Of a DNA stretch of 31,415 nt, positions 14,926-23,003 are shown in pieces (position 1 is the stretch's first letter; each line of letters begins with the position of its first letter). The stretch is from positions 1 to 31,415 of the forward strand of contig CAYMSM010000025.1 in the NCBI GenBank assembly GCA_964393105.1, written 5' to 3'. A program made the translations under genes and the position numbers. Source of the DNA: CALMEC01 sp964393105 (GTDB lineage Bacteria; Actinomycetota; Thermoleophilia; Miltoncostaeales; Miltoncostaeaceae). The notes below the pieces were generated by a model. It saw only the letters and a list, made by a program, of their open reading frames with translations. It searched no databases and was not told the DNA's origin.

Positions 14926-15930
14926 GTGAGCCACGACCCCCCAGGCCCCGGCGTCGGGCGTTTCCCGCAGGTGCGGCCACGGCGCCTACGGGCGACCGCG
15001 ACGCTGCGTCGCATGGTGCGTGAGACCACGCTCGCACCGCATCAGCTCATCCTGCCGCTGTTCGCGGTGACCGGGTCGGGCGTCGAGCAACCGATCGCCG
15101 CGCTTCCGGGCCAGTCCCGCCAGTCGCCCGACGTGCTCGCGCGCCGTGCCCGCGCGGCATTCGACGCCGGTGTACCGGCGATCCTGCTGTTCGGGATTCC
15201 CGACGCCAAGGACGCGGAGGCAAGCGGCGCGTACGCAAGGGGCGGCGTCGTGCAGAGCGCGATCGGCGCGATCAAGGACGCTGCCCCCGACATCGCCGTC
15301 ATCACGGACGTCTGCCTCTGCGCATACATCGACCACGGCCACTGCGGCGTCCTGGTCGACGGGCACGTGCACAACGATCTGAGCCTGGAGCTCATCGCAC
15401 GCACCGCCGCGAGCCACGCCGAGGCGGGAGCGGACATCGTGGCGCCCAGCGACATGATGGACGGGCGTGTCGGAGCGATCCGGTCGGCGCTCGACGCCGC
15501 AGGGCACGAGACCACGGCGATCCTGTCGTACGCCGTCAAGTACGCATCCGCGTTCTACGGGCCGTTTCGCGAGGCGGCCGGATCGGCCCCCGGGTTCGGC
15601 GACCGGCGCGGCTACCAGATGGACCCCGCCAACGCGCGTGAGGCGCTTCGCGAGGTCGCCCAGGACGAGGCCGAGGGCGCGGATATGGTCATGGTCAAGC
15701 CCGCCGGCGCCTACCTGGACGTCATCAGCGCGGTGCGGGCCGCGACCCACCTGCCGCTTGCGGCGTACCATGTGAGCGGCGAGTTCGCGATGCTCAAGGC
15801 CGCGGCCGAGCGCGGGTGGCTTGACGAGCGCGACGTTGCGCTCGAGACGTTGACGGGGATCCACCGGGCCGGTGCCGACCTGATCATCACCTACTTCGCT
15901 GAGGACGCCGCCCAGTGGCTCGCCCACTAA
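14926..15930 (+). CDS. hemB: Delta-aminolevulinic acid dehydratase (porphobilinogen synthase)
   Basis: A 334-residue enzyme that joins two 5-aminolevulinates to porphobilinogen in haem synthesis. The zinc-type metal site DVCLCAYIDHGHCG has Cys130, Cys132 and Cys140. Schiff-base lysines are Lys205 (in LSYAVKYASAFYGPFR) and Lys258 (in MVMVKPAGAY). The APSDMMDGRVGAIR segment is standard. The GTG at 14926 is chosen over a TTG at 14917, because the latter is part of the -10 box. hemL follows 10 bases on. Placed before bc1-type genes, it could match haem supply to cytochrome production. Confidence 0.96.
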   Translation: MSHDPPGPGVGRFPQVRPRRLRATATLRRMVRETTLAPHQLILPLFAVTGSGVEQPIAALPGQSRQSPDVLARRARAAFDAGVPAILLFGIPDAKDAEASGAYARGGVVQSAIGAIKDAAPDIAVITDVCLCAYIDHGHCGVLVDGHVHNDLSLELIARTAASHAEAGADIVAPSDMMDGRVGAIRSALDAAGHETTAILSYAVKYASAFYGPFREAAGSAPGFGDRRGYQMDPANAREALREVAQDEAEGADMVMVKPAGAYLDVISAVRAATHLPLAAYHVSGEFAMLKAAAERGWLDERDVALETLTGIHRAGADLIITYFAEDAAQWLAH

Positions 15931-15940
15931 TGGGCCCACA

Positions 15941-17197
15941 ATGACCGATGTGAGCGCACGCCTGTTCGACCGGGCACAGCGCGTGCTGGTGGGCGGCGTC
16001 AACTCTCCCGTTCGCGCGATGCGGTCCATCGGCCGCGACCCGATCTTCATCGAGCGTGCCAAGGGTCCGCATGTTTGGGATGTCGACGGCACCCGGTACG
16101 TCGACTACCTGTCCTCGTGGGGACCAGCGATCCTGGGCCACGCCCACCCGGGCGTGCTGGGCAAGCTGACCGCCGCCCTGCCGCGGGGCACGTCCTACGG
16201 CGCGCCGACGGAGCGCGAGATCGTGTTCGCCGAAGCCGTCACGCGCGCGTTCCCGTCGATCGAGCAGCTTCGCATGACCTCGTCGGGAAGCGAGGCCGTG
16301 ACCGGCGCCATCCGCTTGGCCCGCGCCGCGACGGGCCGCGACGCGATCGTCAAGACCATCGGCGGCTACCACGGCGCCATCGACTCGCTGCTGGTCCAAG
16401 CCGGCAGCGGCGCGACGACGCTCGGCACGCCCGACAGCCCCGGCGTCCCGGAGGGCGCGGTCCAGTACACGCGCCTGGTCCCGTACAACGACCTGGCCGC
16501 CGCCGAGGCCGCGCTCGACCGCGCGGCGGCGATCATCCTGGAGCCGGTCGCGGGCAACATGGGCACGGTGCTGCCGGCCCCCGGGTATCTGGACGGCCTG
16601 CGGGCCGCGTGCGATCGCACCGGGGCGCTGTTGATCCTGGACGAGGTCATCACCGGCTTTCGTGTGGCATTCGGCGGCGCACAGGAGCGCTTCGGCGTCC
16701 GCGCCGACATCACGTGTCTCGGCAAGATCATCGGCGGCGGCCTGCCGGTGGGCGCGTTCGGCGGACCTCGCGACATCATGCGTCAGCTTGCACCCGAAGG
16801 CCCCTGCTATCAGGCCGGCACGCTCAGCGGCAACCCGCTCGCCACCACGGCGGGCCTTGCCACCTTGGGCGAGCTCGCCCGCCCCGAGGTATACGAACGG
16901 CTCGAGGAGTCCGGTGCGGCACTTGAGGAGGCGATCGGCGCGAGCGGCCTGCCGGTCGTCGTCAACCGGGTCGGGTCGATGCTGACGCCGTTCTTCACCG
17001 ACGCGCCGGTGACCGACTACGCCTCGGCGACCCGCAGCGACACGACTGCATACGGCCGCTTCGCGCGTGCGCTCCTGGAGCACGGTGTCTACCCGCCCCC
17101 GTCCCAGTTCGAGGCCTGGTTCACCGGACTCACCCATGGCGAGGTTGAGCTCGCCCGCACCCGGGAGGCGCTCACACGGGCGGCGGCGACCATTTGA
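15941..17197 (+). CDS. hemL: Glutamate-1-semialdehyde 2,1-aminomutase
   Basis: A 418-residue fold-type I PLP enzyme converting glutamate-1-semialdehyde to 5-aminolevulinate (C5 haem route). The PLP lysine is Lys262 in CLGKIIGGGLPVGAFGG; the segments GGVNSPVRAM, YGAPTEREIVFAE, SSGSEAVTGAIRLARAATGR and LDEVITGFR are characteristic. The stop overlaps the TTG start of the next small gene. Use of the C5 pathway means glutamyl-tRNA reductase is encoded elsewhere. Confidence 0.96.
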   Translation: MTDVSARLFDRAQRVLVGGVNSPVRAMRSIGRDPIFIERAKGPHVWDVDGTRYVDYLSSWGPAILGHAHPGVLGKLTAALPRGTSYGAPTEREIVFAEAVTRAFPSIEQLRMTSSGSEAVTGAIRLARAATGRDAIVKTIGGYHGAIDSLLVQAGSGATTLGTPDSPGVPEGAVQYTRLVPYNDLAAAEAALDRAAAIILEPVAGNMGTVLPAPGYLDGLRAACDRTGALLILDEVITGFRVAFGGAQERFGVRADITCLGKIIGGGLPVGAFGGPRDIMRQLAPEGPCYQAGTLSGNPLATTAGLATLGELARPEVYERLEESGAALEEAIGASGLPVVVNRVGSMLTPFFTDAPVTDYASATRSDTTAYGRFARALLEHGVYPPPSQFEAWFTGLTHGEVELARTREALTRAAATI

Positions 17198-17700
17198 GAC
17201 AGGCTCTCGCCACCCAGCCCGAGCTGGCCAGCCACCTCGTCGAGCCCGCACCCCCGCTCGTCGCGGCGCCGCTCGCCGGACCCGGCCTGTCGACCGATAA
17301 TGCGGCGGGACTTGACCTGATCTTGGAAGGGTTCCTGCTGCACCACGGAACCGCGCGACACCTCGACCTGTCCGACGCCGGGCACCGCGTGCTGGCGGGC
17401 GACTACTGCTACGCCCACGGGTTGGTCTGGGTGGCCGAGGCCGAGGACCTTCGCGTCATCGAGCTCTTGGCCGACCTGGTCGCGATGTCGGTCGCGCTCG
17501 TATCCACAGGCGACCGCGCGGCCCTCACCCCCTTGTGGCGGACGACGATCGCCGCGGTCTCAGATTGCGACCCCACGTTCGCCGAGCGTCTTCGTGTCGC
17601 GAAGAACGCCCTGCGAACCACCTCGGACAGCACCGCCCTACACGAGCTCGCGGTCGGACTGCCGGACGCGGAAGGGTTGAGGGAGGCACTCGATGCGTGA
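17194..17700 (+). CDS. Small all-helical protein, possibly HepS-like prenyl synthase subunit
   Basis: A 168-residue protein starting with TTG in a TTGA overlap with hemL. It is mostly helical with no membrane segment. The stretch VLAGDYCYAHGLVWVAEAED and the following LRVIELLADLVAMS (about 66-100) resemble the helix in all-alpha prenyl synthases after the first Asp motif; the synthase in this window has RVGDFLFARAFSELTRTGDP there. The protein has neither DDxxD motif. This fits a HepS-like non-catalytic partner of a two-part long-chain prenyl diphosphate synthase. Its stop overlaps the UbiD-like gene by 8 bases. The match is read by eye and is tentative; otherwise it is a conserved hypothetical. 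Confidence 0.6.
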   Translation: MRQALATQPELASHLVEPAPPLVAAPLAGPGLSTDNAAGLDLILEGFLLHHGTARHLDLSDAGHRVLAGDYCYAHGLVWVAEAEDLRVIELLADLVAMSVALVSTGDRAALTPLWRTTIAAVSDCDPTFAERLRVAKNALRTTSDSTALHELAVGLPDAEGLREALDA

Positions 17701-19126
17701 CCTTCGGGAGTGGATCGACGCGCTGCGCAAGGCCGGTGAGCTTGTCGAGGTCACCGCTCACGTCGATCCACACCTCGAGATCACCGAGATCGCCGACCGG
17801 GTGATGAAGTCCCCGGACGGTGGCAAGGCGCTCCTGTTCACGAACGTCCTGGGCAGCCGCCTGCCGGTGCTGATCAACCAGTTCGGTAGCTGGAAGCGCA
17901 TCCAGATGGCACTCGGCGTCGATCGCCTGGAGGAGCTTGCCGACCGCATCCAGGATCTGATCGAGCTGCAGCCACCCCAGGGCATCGTTGAGAAGGTCAA
18001 GGCGCTCGGCAAACTCAAGGAGCTCGCGTCGTTCGCCGCGAAAACCGTCAGGGAGGGCCCATGCCAAGAGGTGTGGCTCACGGAGCCCGACCTGGATCGG
18101 CTGCCGATACTGACGTGCTGGCCCGGCGACGGTGGGCCGTTCATCACGCTGCCGCTGGTGTTCAGCAACGACCCGCGCAACGGGTCGCGCAACTGCGGCA
18201 TGTACCGCATCCAGAAGCTCGATCGGCGTACCGCGATGATGCACTGGCAGATCCACAAGGACGGCGCCGCGCACCTGCGAGACAGCCAGGGTCGCGTCGA
18301 GGTGGCCGTGGTCATCGGGTCGGAACCGGTCGTGACCTATGCGGCCAGCGCCCCGCTTCCGCCCGGCATCGACGAGATGATGCTGGCGGGGTTCATTCGC
18401 GGCAAGTCCGTCGAGATGGTCCAATGCCGCACCGTCGACGTCGAGGTACCGGCCGCCGCCGAGATCGTGCTCGAGGGCTACGTCGATGCCACCGACCTTC
18501 GCCCCGAGGGGCCGTTCGGCGACCACACCGGCTTCTACACGCCGCTCGACGATTACCCGACGTTCCACATCACCGGGATGTCGATGCGCCGGGACGCCGT
18601 GTACGCGACGACAATCGTGGGCAAGCCGCCGATGGAGGACTTCTACCTGGGCAAGGCGACCGAGCGGATCTTCCTGCCGCTCATCCGCATGAGCGTTCCG
18701 GATCTGGTCGACATGAACATGCCCCTGGAGGGTGTCTTCCACAACGCGATCCTGGTGTCGGTCCGCAAGCGCTACCCGGGCCACGCAAAGAAGCTGATGA
18801 ACGCGATCTGGGGACTGGGGCTGCTGTCACTGGCGCGCTGCATCGTGGTGGTCGACCACGACGTGGACGTCCAGAACCCCTCGGACGTCGCGTTCCACGC
18901 GTTCTCGAACGTCGACGTCGGCCGCGACATGCTGGTCACCGACGGCCCGGTCGACGCCTTGGACCACGCAGCCCCGTACTTCGCGTACGGCTCCAAGGTC
19001 GGTTTCGACGCGACCCGCAAGTGGCCGGGCGAGGGTGTCGTCCGCCCCTGGCCAGACGAGATCACCATGAGCGACGATGTCCGCGCCCTCGTCGACCGTC
19101 GCTGGAACGAGTACGGCCTGGGCTGA
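17693..19126 (+). CDS. UbiD-family decarboxylase, probably menaquinone (MqnL-type)
   Basis: A 477-residue prenyl-FMN-dependent decarboxylase. The signature ATDLRPEGPFGDHTGFYT contains Glu272 and Asp277, and Arg172 lies in NCGMYRIQK, matching the Arg-Glu-Glu/Asp site of the family. In the futalosine route a UbiD-type enzyme (MqnL) removes the carboxyl of the naphthoate after prenylation. The other pathway genes nearby (UbiX-like, MenG, MqnA, MqnC) make that the best guess. It would need prenyl-FMN from the UbiX-like enzyme encoded 2.5 kb downstream. A different UbiD substrate is possible. Confidence 0.85.
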   Translation: MRDLREWIDALRKAGELVEVTAHVDPHLEITEIADRVMKSPDGGKALLFTNVLGSRLPVLINQFGSWKRIQMALGVDRLEELADRIQDLIELQPPQGIVEKVKALGKLKELASFAAKTVREGPCQEVWLTEPDLDRLPILTCWPGDGGPFITLPLVFSNDPRNGSRNCGMYRIQKLDRRTAMMHWQIHKDGAAHLRDSQGRVEVAVVIGSEPVVTYAASAPLPPGIDEMMLAGFIRGKSVEMVQCRTVDVEVPAAAEIVLEGYVDATDLRPEGPFGDHTGFYTPLDDYPTFHITGMSMRRDAVYATTIVGKPPMEDFYLGKATERIFLPLIRMSVPDLVDMNMPLEGVFHNAILVSVRKRYPGHAKKLMNAIWGLGLLSLARCIVVVDHDVDVQNPSDVAFHAFSNVDVGRDMLVTDGPVDALDHAAPYFAYGSKVGFDATRKWPGEGVVRPWPDEITMSDDVRALVDRRWNEYGLG

Positions 19127-19221
19127 CACCCTCGTCACAGCCGCAGTCAACACTGCAGGGTCTGGTTTGCCAGCGAAGGGACATCCGACCCGGAAGGTCG
19201 TGTTGTAACCGAGCCCCGAGT

Positions 19222-19252
19222 CCGGTTGAATCCCGGGCATTCCGTCAACCGG
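19222..19252 (+). promoter_or_regulatory. Hairpin in leader of qcrA
   Basis: CCGGTTGA (19222-19229) and TCAACCGG (19245-19252) form a perfect 8-base stem with a 15-base loop. The 3' arm contains the first two bases of the GGAGGG ribosome site (19251-19256) of the Rieske gene. It could limit initiation or serve as a protein site; there is no U-tract, so it is not a terminator. Confidence 0.45.
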
Positions 19253-19259
19253 AGGGTCA

Positions 19260-19946
19260 GTGGAGCACGAGCACCAGAATGGAGCGCCCGCCGAAGACGG
19301 CGAGCACGGCCTGTACCAGGGGCCGCGCGCGCACGTTCCCGAGGTTGAACACGACCACGACGACGATCCCGGCTACCAGACCCGCACCAGGTTCCTGAGC
19401 ATGGTCGCCATCGCCGTGGGCGGGGTCATGACCGCTGCCATCCTCGTTCCGGTCATCGGCTTTGCCGTGACGGACTCACTTGAGCCCGAGCAGTGGCGAT
19501 GGGTCGACGTCGGCCCGTTCCGCGACTTCAAGGCGGGGACGACGACCTCGCTCAGGGTGAGCGGCCCTGACCCGGAGGCCGACCGGCGCGTCTACGTCCG
19601 AAACCGCGACGACGAGCTGATCGCGATCTGGAACCGCTGCGCGCACCTGGGCTGCCCCACCAAGTACTCGCCGGGGTCGGACGGCTTCGTCTGCCCCTGC
19701 CACGGCGGCGCCTACGACAGCCGCGGCAAGGTCGTTGCCGGCCCGCCGCCGCGCCCGCTCGACCGTATGGACATCAAGATCGTCAACGCGTCCGGCAAGG
19801 ACGTCGCGTACGCCCGCGCCAGGCCTGCGGATCGCGTCCTGATCGGCAAGGCGTATTCGATCGACGCCGACGAGAACCCGTACGCGCTGCACCCGCCCGG
19901 TGACCCCGTCACCGGGGTCCTCTCCAACCTCTTCCCCTTCGTCTAG
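19260..19946 (+). CDS. qcrA: Rieske iron-sulfur subunit of menaquinol:cytochrome c reductase
   Basis: A 228-residue protein. A charged His/Asp-rich N-terminal part precedes one membrane helix at about 46-69 and an external Rieske domain. The 2Fe-2S boxes are CAHLGC (Cys127, His129, Cys132) and CPCHGG (Cys145, Cys147, His148); Cys132 and Cys147 would form the disulfide. The segment PPPRPLDRM after box 2 is normal. GTG start after GGAGGG. It passes electrons from menaquinol at cytochrome b to cytochrome c. First gene of the qcrABC operon. The N-terminal acidic/His stretch is variable in the family. Confidence 0.94.
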   Translation: MEHEHQNGAPAEDGEHGLYQGPRAHVPEVEHDHDDDPGYQTRTRFLSMVAIAVGGVMTAAILVPVIGFAVTDSLEPEQWRWVDVGPFRDFKAGTTTSLRVSGPDPEADRRVYVRNRDDELIAIWNRCAHLGCPTKYSPGSDGFVCPCHGGAYDSRGKVVAGPPPRPLDRMDIKIVNASGKDVAYARARPADRVLIGKAYSIDADENPYALHPPGDPVTGVLSNLFPFV

Positions 19947-19954
19947 GGACGGAC

Positions 19955-20812
19955 ATGGCCACGACAGAACAACCGGAGCCGCCAGCGAAGGACATCGGCC
20001 CAAAGAACCCGGCCATCCAGGCGGGAATCGGCGTCGTCGACTTCCTCGACGAGAGGACCGGGGTCAAGACGGGCGCCAAGTGGTTCATGTTCCGCAACAT
20101 CCCGCGCGGCACGAGCTGGTTCCAGACGCTCGGCTTCACCGCGATGGTGGTGTTCGGCATGCAGGCGATCACCGGGATCATCCTGGCGATGTACTACAAG
20201 CCGGACCCGGCGATCGCCTACGAAAGCATCCGCCACATCACCGAGGACGTCACGTGGGGCTGGCTCGTGCGCGGCATGCACAAGTGGGGCGCCAGCGTCA
20301 TGATCGTGGTGGTGTTCCTGCACATGGGCCGCGTGTTCATCTGGGGCGCGTACAAGTACCCGCGCGAGCTGACCTGGGTCACCGGCGCGTTGCTCCTGTT
20401 CATGACGATGATGATGGGCCTGACCGGCTACCTGCTGGTCTGGGACCAGAAGGCCTACTGGGCGACGGTCGTCGCGGTCAACATCACCTCGCAAGCGCCG
20501 ATTCTGGGGCCCTACATCGGCGATATCCTGCGCTCGGGCCCCGAGTTCGGGCCGGACACGTTATCCCGGTTCTACTCCATCCATATGCTCTTGATACCCG
20601 GGGGCATCGCGATCTTCATCGCGATCCACCTCTTCCTGGTCTCGAAGCTCGGGATCGCCGAGCCGCCGTGGTCCAAGCGCCGCCTGGCGATCGAGCGTGC
20701 CGAGGAGGAGGCGCGCCGGGCCGCGGTGCGTGACCGGATCCCGTTCGGCCGCACCCCGGTGCCGGCGGGCGAGCCTGCCCCGGACCCCGTCCGCGTGGAG
20801 GCCGAGTCGTGA
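19955..20812 (+). CDS. qcrB: Cytochrome b subunit (b6-like) of bc complex
   Basis: A 285-residue membrane protein of the short cytochrome b type with four core helices. The two haem b ligand pairs are visible: His109 and His123 (13 residues between), and His210 and His225 (14 residues between, the b6f/Bacillus spacing). The C-terminal 50 residues form a charged cytoplasmic tail. Together with subunit IV it makes the quinol site. ATG start 8 bases after qcrA; its stop overlaps the next gene as GTGA. The split arrangement is like Bacillus QcrB rather than the long QcrB of Actinomycetes. Confidence 0.94.
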   Translation: MATTEQPEPPAKDIGPKNPAIQAGIGVVDFLDERTGVKTGAKWFMFRNIPRGTSWFQTLGFTAMVVFGMQAITGIILAMYYKPDPAIAYESIRHITEDVTWGWLVRGMHKWGASVMIVVVFLHMGRVFIWGAYKYPRELTWVTGALLLFMTMMMGLTGYLLVWDQKAYWATVVAVNITSQAPILGPYIGDILRSGPEFGPDTLSRFYSIHMLLIPGGIAIFIAIHLFLVSKLGIAEPPWSKRRLAIERAEEEARRAAVRDRIPFGRTPVPAGEPAPDPVRVEAES

Positions 20813-21564
20813 ACCGCGCGCAAAAGGACGCCTACAAGCGCGATTACGCGGCGGCCAAGGCCGACGGCAAGCCGTTCTTCCCGTATGCGGTCTTCAAGGA
20901 TCTGATCGTCGCGACGGCCGTCATCGGCATCGTCATCGCCCTCGCGATCTGGGCACGCGCCGAGATCGGCCCTGAGATCGACCCGACGACCGAGGACTAC
21001 GTCCCGCGGCCGGAGTGGTACTTCTTCTTCCTGTTCGAGCTGCTCAAGGTCTTCAAGAACCAGGATGCCTTACGGCCGATGATCATGGCCACGTTCATCG
21101 TCCCCAACGTGCTCTTGGGACTCCTGATCGCATGGCCGTTCCTCGATCGCGGCCCCGAGCGGCGCATCCAGAAGCGCCCGGTGTCGATCATGGTCGGCGT
21201 GGCGGTCATCGCGTTCCTCGGGTTCATGACCTACAAGGGCGCGACCTCCCCCGAGGGCGGCGGAGCGCAGCCGGTCGTGTCGATCCCCGAGAGCGATACG
21301 GCGGCGGTCGCGGGTGAGGTGCTCTTCCGAGACAACGGCTGTCTCAGCTGCCACGCGGTCGGATCGAACGGAGCCCCGGGTCCCGGCCCGAACTTGACGA
21401 ACGAGGCCTCCAACAACCGCGGTAAGGAATGGCAGGTCGCCCACCTCAAGGATCCTCCGTCGCAGACGCCGGGATCGGCGATGCCGGCATTCCCGGGATT
21501 CACTGAGGAGGAGTACGACCAGATCGCAACCTTCCTCGAGGGCCTCGGCACCAAGTACAAGTGA
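20809..21564 (+). CDS. qcrC: Subunit IV-cytochrome c fusion subunit
   Basis: A 251-residue protein with two parts. Residues 1-145 are the cytochrome b C-terminal/subunit IV domain with three helices and the quinol-site motif PEWY at 68-71. Residues 155-251 are a class I cytochrome c domain with the haem site CLSCH (Cys178, Cys181, His182) and Met225 in GSAMPAF as the distal ligand. This matches Bacillus QcrC. It carries electrons from Rieske to an oxidase. The GTG overlaps the qcrB stop. A single haem c differs from the di-haem QcrC of mycobacteria. Confidence 0.94.
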   Translation: MNRAQKDAYKRDYAAAKADGKPFFPYAVFKDLIVATAVIGIVIALAIWARAEIGPEIDPTTEDYVPRPEWYFFFLFELLKVFKNQDALRPMIMATFIVPNVLLGLLIAWPFLDRGPERRIQKRPVSIMVGVAVIAFLGFMTYKGATSPEGGGAQPVVSIPESDTAAVAGEVLFRDNGCLSCHAVGSNGAPGPGPNLTNEASNNRGKEWQVAHLKDPPSQTPGSAMPAFPGFTEEEYDQIATFLEGLGTKYK

Positions 21565-21625
21565 CCCCGGTACGCGCACCGGTTCGCCGCGTTCGGTATG
21601 CGGACACCTTGGGGGGCATGTGCAC

Positions 21626-21631
21626 TAACAT
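21626..21631 (+). promoter_or_regulatory. TAACAT -10 box for ubiX-like gene
   Basis: TAACATTCAC begins at 21626, 15 bases before the ATG at 21641. The same ten bases recur before mqnC. No ribosome site lies between the box and the start, so the message may be leaderless. Confidence 0.5.
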
Positions 21632-21640
21632 TCACGGCGA

Positions 21641-22267
21641 ATGCGGTTCTTTCTCGGGATCACAGGCGCCAGCGGCGCGATCTACGGCGCGCGCGCCCTG
21701 CAGGCATTGAGCGGCGCCGGCTGCGACGTGGGCGTGTGCGCGAGCGACGCGGCACTGCAGGTCGCAGGGCACGAGCTGTTCGGAATGGGACCGCGGCCGG
21801 CGGTCAGCGACGAGCAGATCACCGCGCGCCTGCTCGATCGGTTTGCGACCGGGCCTGGCAGCGTCGAGATGGTCGATCCCCGTGACCTGACGAGCCGCTA
21901 CGCCTCGGGGTCCTCCAAGCTCGACGGGATGTTGATCGCGCCGTGCTCGATGTCCACGCTCGCCGTGATCGCGCACGGCACCGGCCAGAACCTGATCCAC
22001 CGCGCCGCCGACGTCGCGCTCAAGGAGCGGCGTCGCCTGGTGCTGGTCGCACGCGAGACCCCGCTGTCGGCCGTGCACCTGGAGAACATGCTGGGCGTCA
22101 CGCGCGCGGGGGCCGTCGTGTTGCCGGCGATGCCCGGCTTCTACAACCTGCCTCAGACCCTGGACGACGTGGTGGACTTCGTCGTCGGCCGCGCCCTGGA
22201 TCAGCTGGGCGTCGATCACGACCTGACCCGCAGGTGGGGCGAGCGTCCCGCCGAAGCCGGCGCATGA
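21641..22267 (+). CDS. UbiX-like flavin prenyltransferase (MqnM-type)
   Basis: A 208-residue flavoprotein making prenyl-FMN from FMN and dimethylallyl phosphate, the cofactor needed by UbiD-type decarboxylases. The N-terminal FMN loop GITGASGAIYGARAL is diagnostic, as are IAPCSMSTLAVIAHG, the ARETPLSAVHLENML segment and MPGFY near the end. It would serve the UbiD-like protein encoded at 17693. Its stop overlaps menG (ATGA). It heads a four-gene coupled set with menG, prenyl synthase and the MqnA fusion. Confidence 0.93.
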   Translation: MRFFLGITGASGAIYGARALQALSGAGCDVGVCASDAALQVAGHELFGMGPRPAVSDEQITARLLDRFATGPGSVEMVDPRDLTSRYASGSSKLDGMLIAPCSMSTLAVIAHGTGQNLIHRAADVALKERRRLVLVARETPLSAVHLENMLGVTRAGAVVLPAMPGFYNLPQTLDDVVDFVVGRALDQLGVDHDLTRRWGERPAEAGA

Positions 22268-22974
22268 GCGCGGCGCCTCCGGGGCGGCTCCCTGCGACCG
22301 AGGTGCGGGCGATGTTCGACCGCATCGCGCCGCGCTATGACCTGATGAACCGCCTCATGAGCGGAGGCCTGGACGGGCGGTGGCGACGCCTCGCCGCAGC
22401 AGCAGCCGACCTGTCGCTCGGATCGCGCGCCCTGGACGTCTGCACCGGCACGGGGGACCTGGCGTTCGATCTCGCCGACCGGGTCGGTCCATCCGGAGCG
22501 GTCGTCGGTGTGGACTTCGCCGAGCAGATGCTGGACCGCGCGCGCGCAAAGGCGGCGGCCAGGGGCGCCCCGGCGACGTTCGAGGTGGCCGATGCCCTCG
22601 ACCTGCCGTTCGACGACGACGCGTTCGATGGCGCGACGGTGGCGTTCGGCGCGCGGAACCTGGCGGACCTGGACCGCGGCCTGGCCGAGATGGCCCGCGT
22701 GGTGCGGCCCGGCGGCCGCGTCGTCGTGCTCGAGATCACCACCCCCCAGCGCCTGCGCGCCCTGCACGCCTTGTGGTTCGACCGGGTGGTCCCGCGTCTT
22801 GGTGGCCTGATCGGTGGCGACCGGGCCGCGTACGGCTACCTGCCGGCGTCGGCCAAGCGCTTTCCCACTCCGCCCAAGCTTGCCGCGCTCATGACGCAGA
22901 CCGGGCTGACGGACGTGTCGTGGCGGGCTTTCATGGGCGGCATCGTCGCGCTGCATCACGGACGCGTGGGCTGA
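22264..22974 (+). CDS. menG: Demethylmenaquinone methyltransferase
   Basis: A 236-residue SAM-dependent methyltransferase (UbiE/MenG) that adds the last methyl to demethylmenaquinone. Motifs are MFDRIAPRYDLMNRLMS (17-33), the SAM loop LDVCTGTGDLAF (57-68), the aspartate-ended VVGVDFAEQM, FGARNLADLDRGL and YLPASAKRFP. The frame is open upstream to 21943, but that overlaps the UbiX-like gene; ATG at 22264 in an ATGA overlap is the start. Its neighbours make a menaquinone role certain rather than ubiquinone. Confidence 0.94.
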   Translation: MSAAPPGRLPATEVRAMFDRIAPRYDLMNRLMSGGLDGRWRRLAAAAADLSLGSRALDVCTGTGDLAFDLADRVGPSGAVVGVDFAEQMLDRARAKAAARGAPATFEVADALDLPFDDDAFDGATVAFGARNLADLDRGLAEMARVVRPGGRVVVLEITTPQRLRALHALWFDRVVPRLGGLIGGDRAAYGYLPASAKRFPTPPKLAALMTQTGLTDVSWRAFMGGIVALHHGRVG

Positions 22975-23003
22975 TCGCCACCGCCGCCCCACGCACGCGC
23001 CTC

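Noticed and set aside
15887..17251. Long 454-codon leftward frame
   Set aside because: It is the antisense shadow of hemL, with no domain motif.
18061..19398. 445-codon rightward frame within the UbiD-like gene
   Set aside because: It is an out-of-frame shadow rich in Arg and His; the UbiD frame carries all family motifs.
21567..21582. Terminator after qcrC
   Set aside because: CCGGT/ACCGG makes only a 5-base stem with no T-run; support is too weak.
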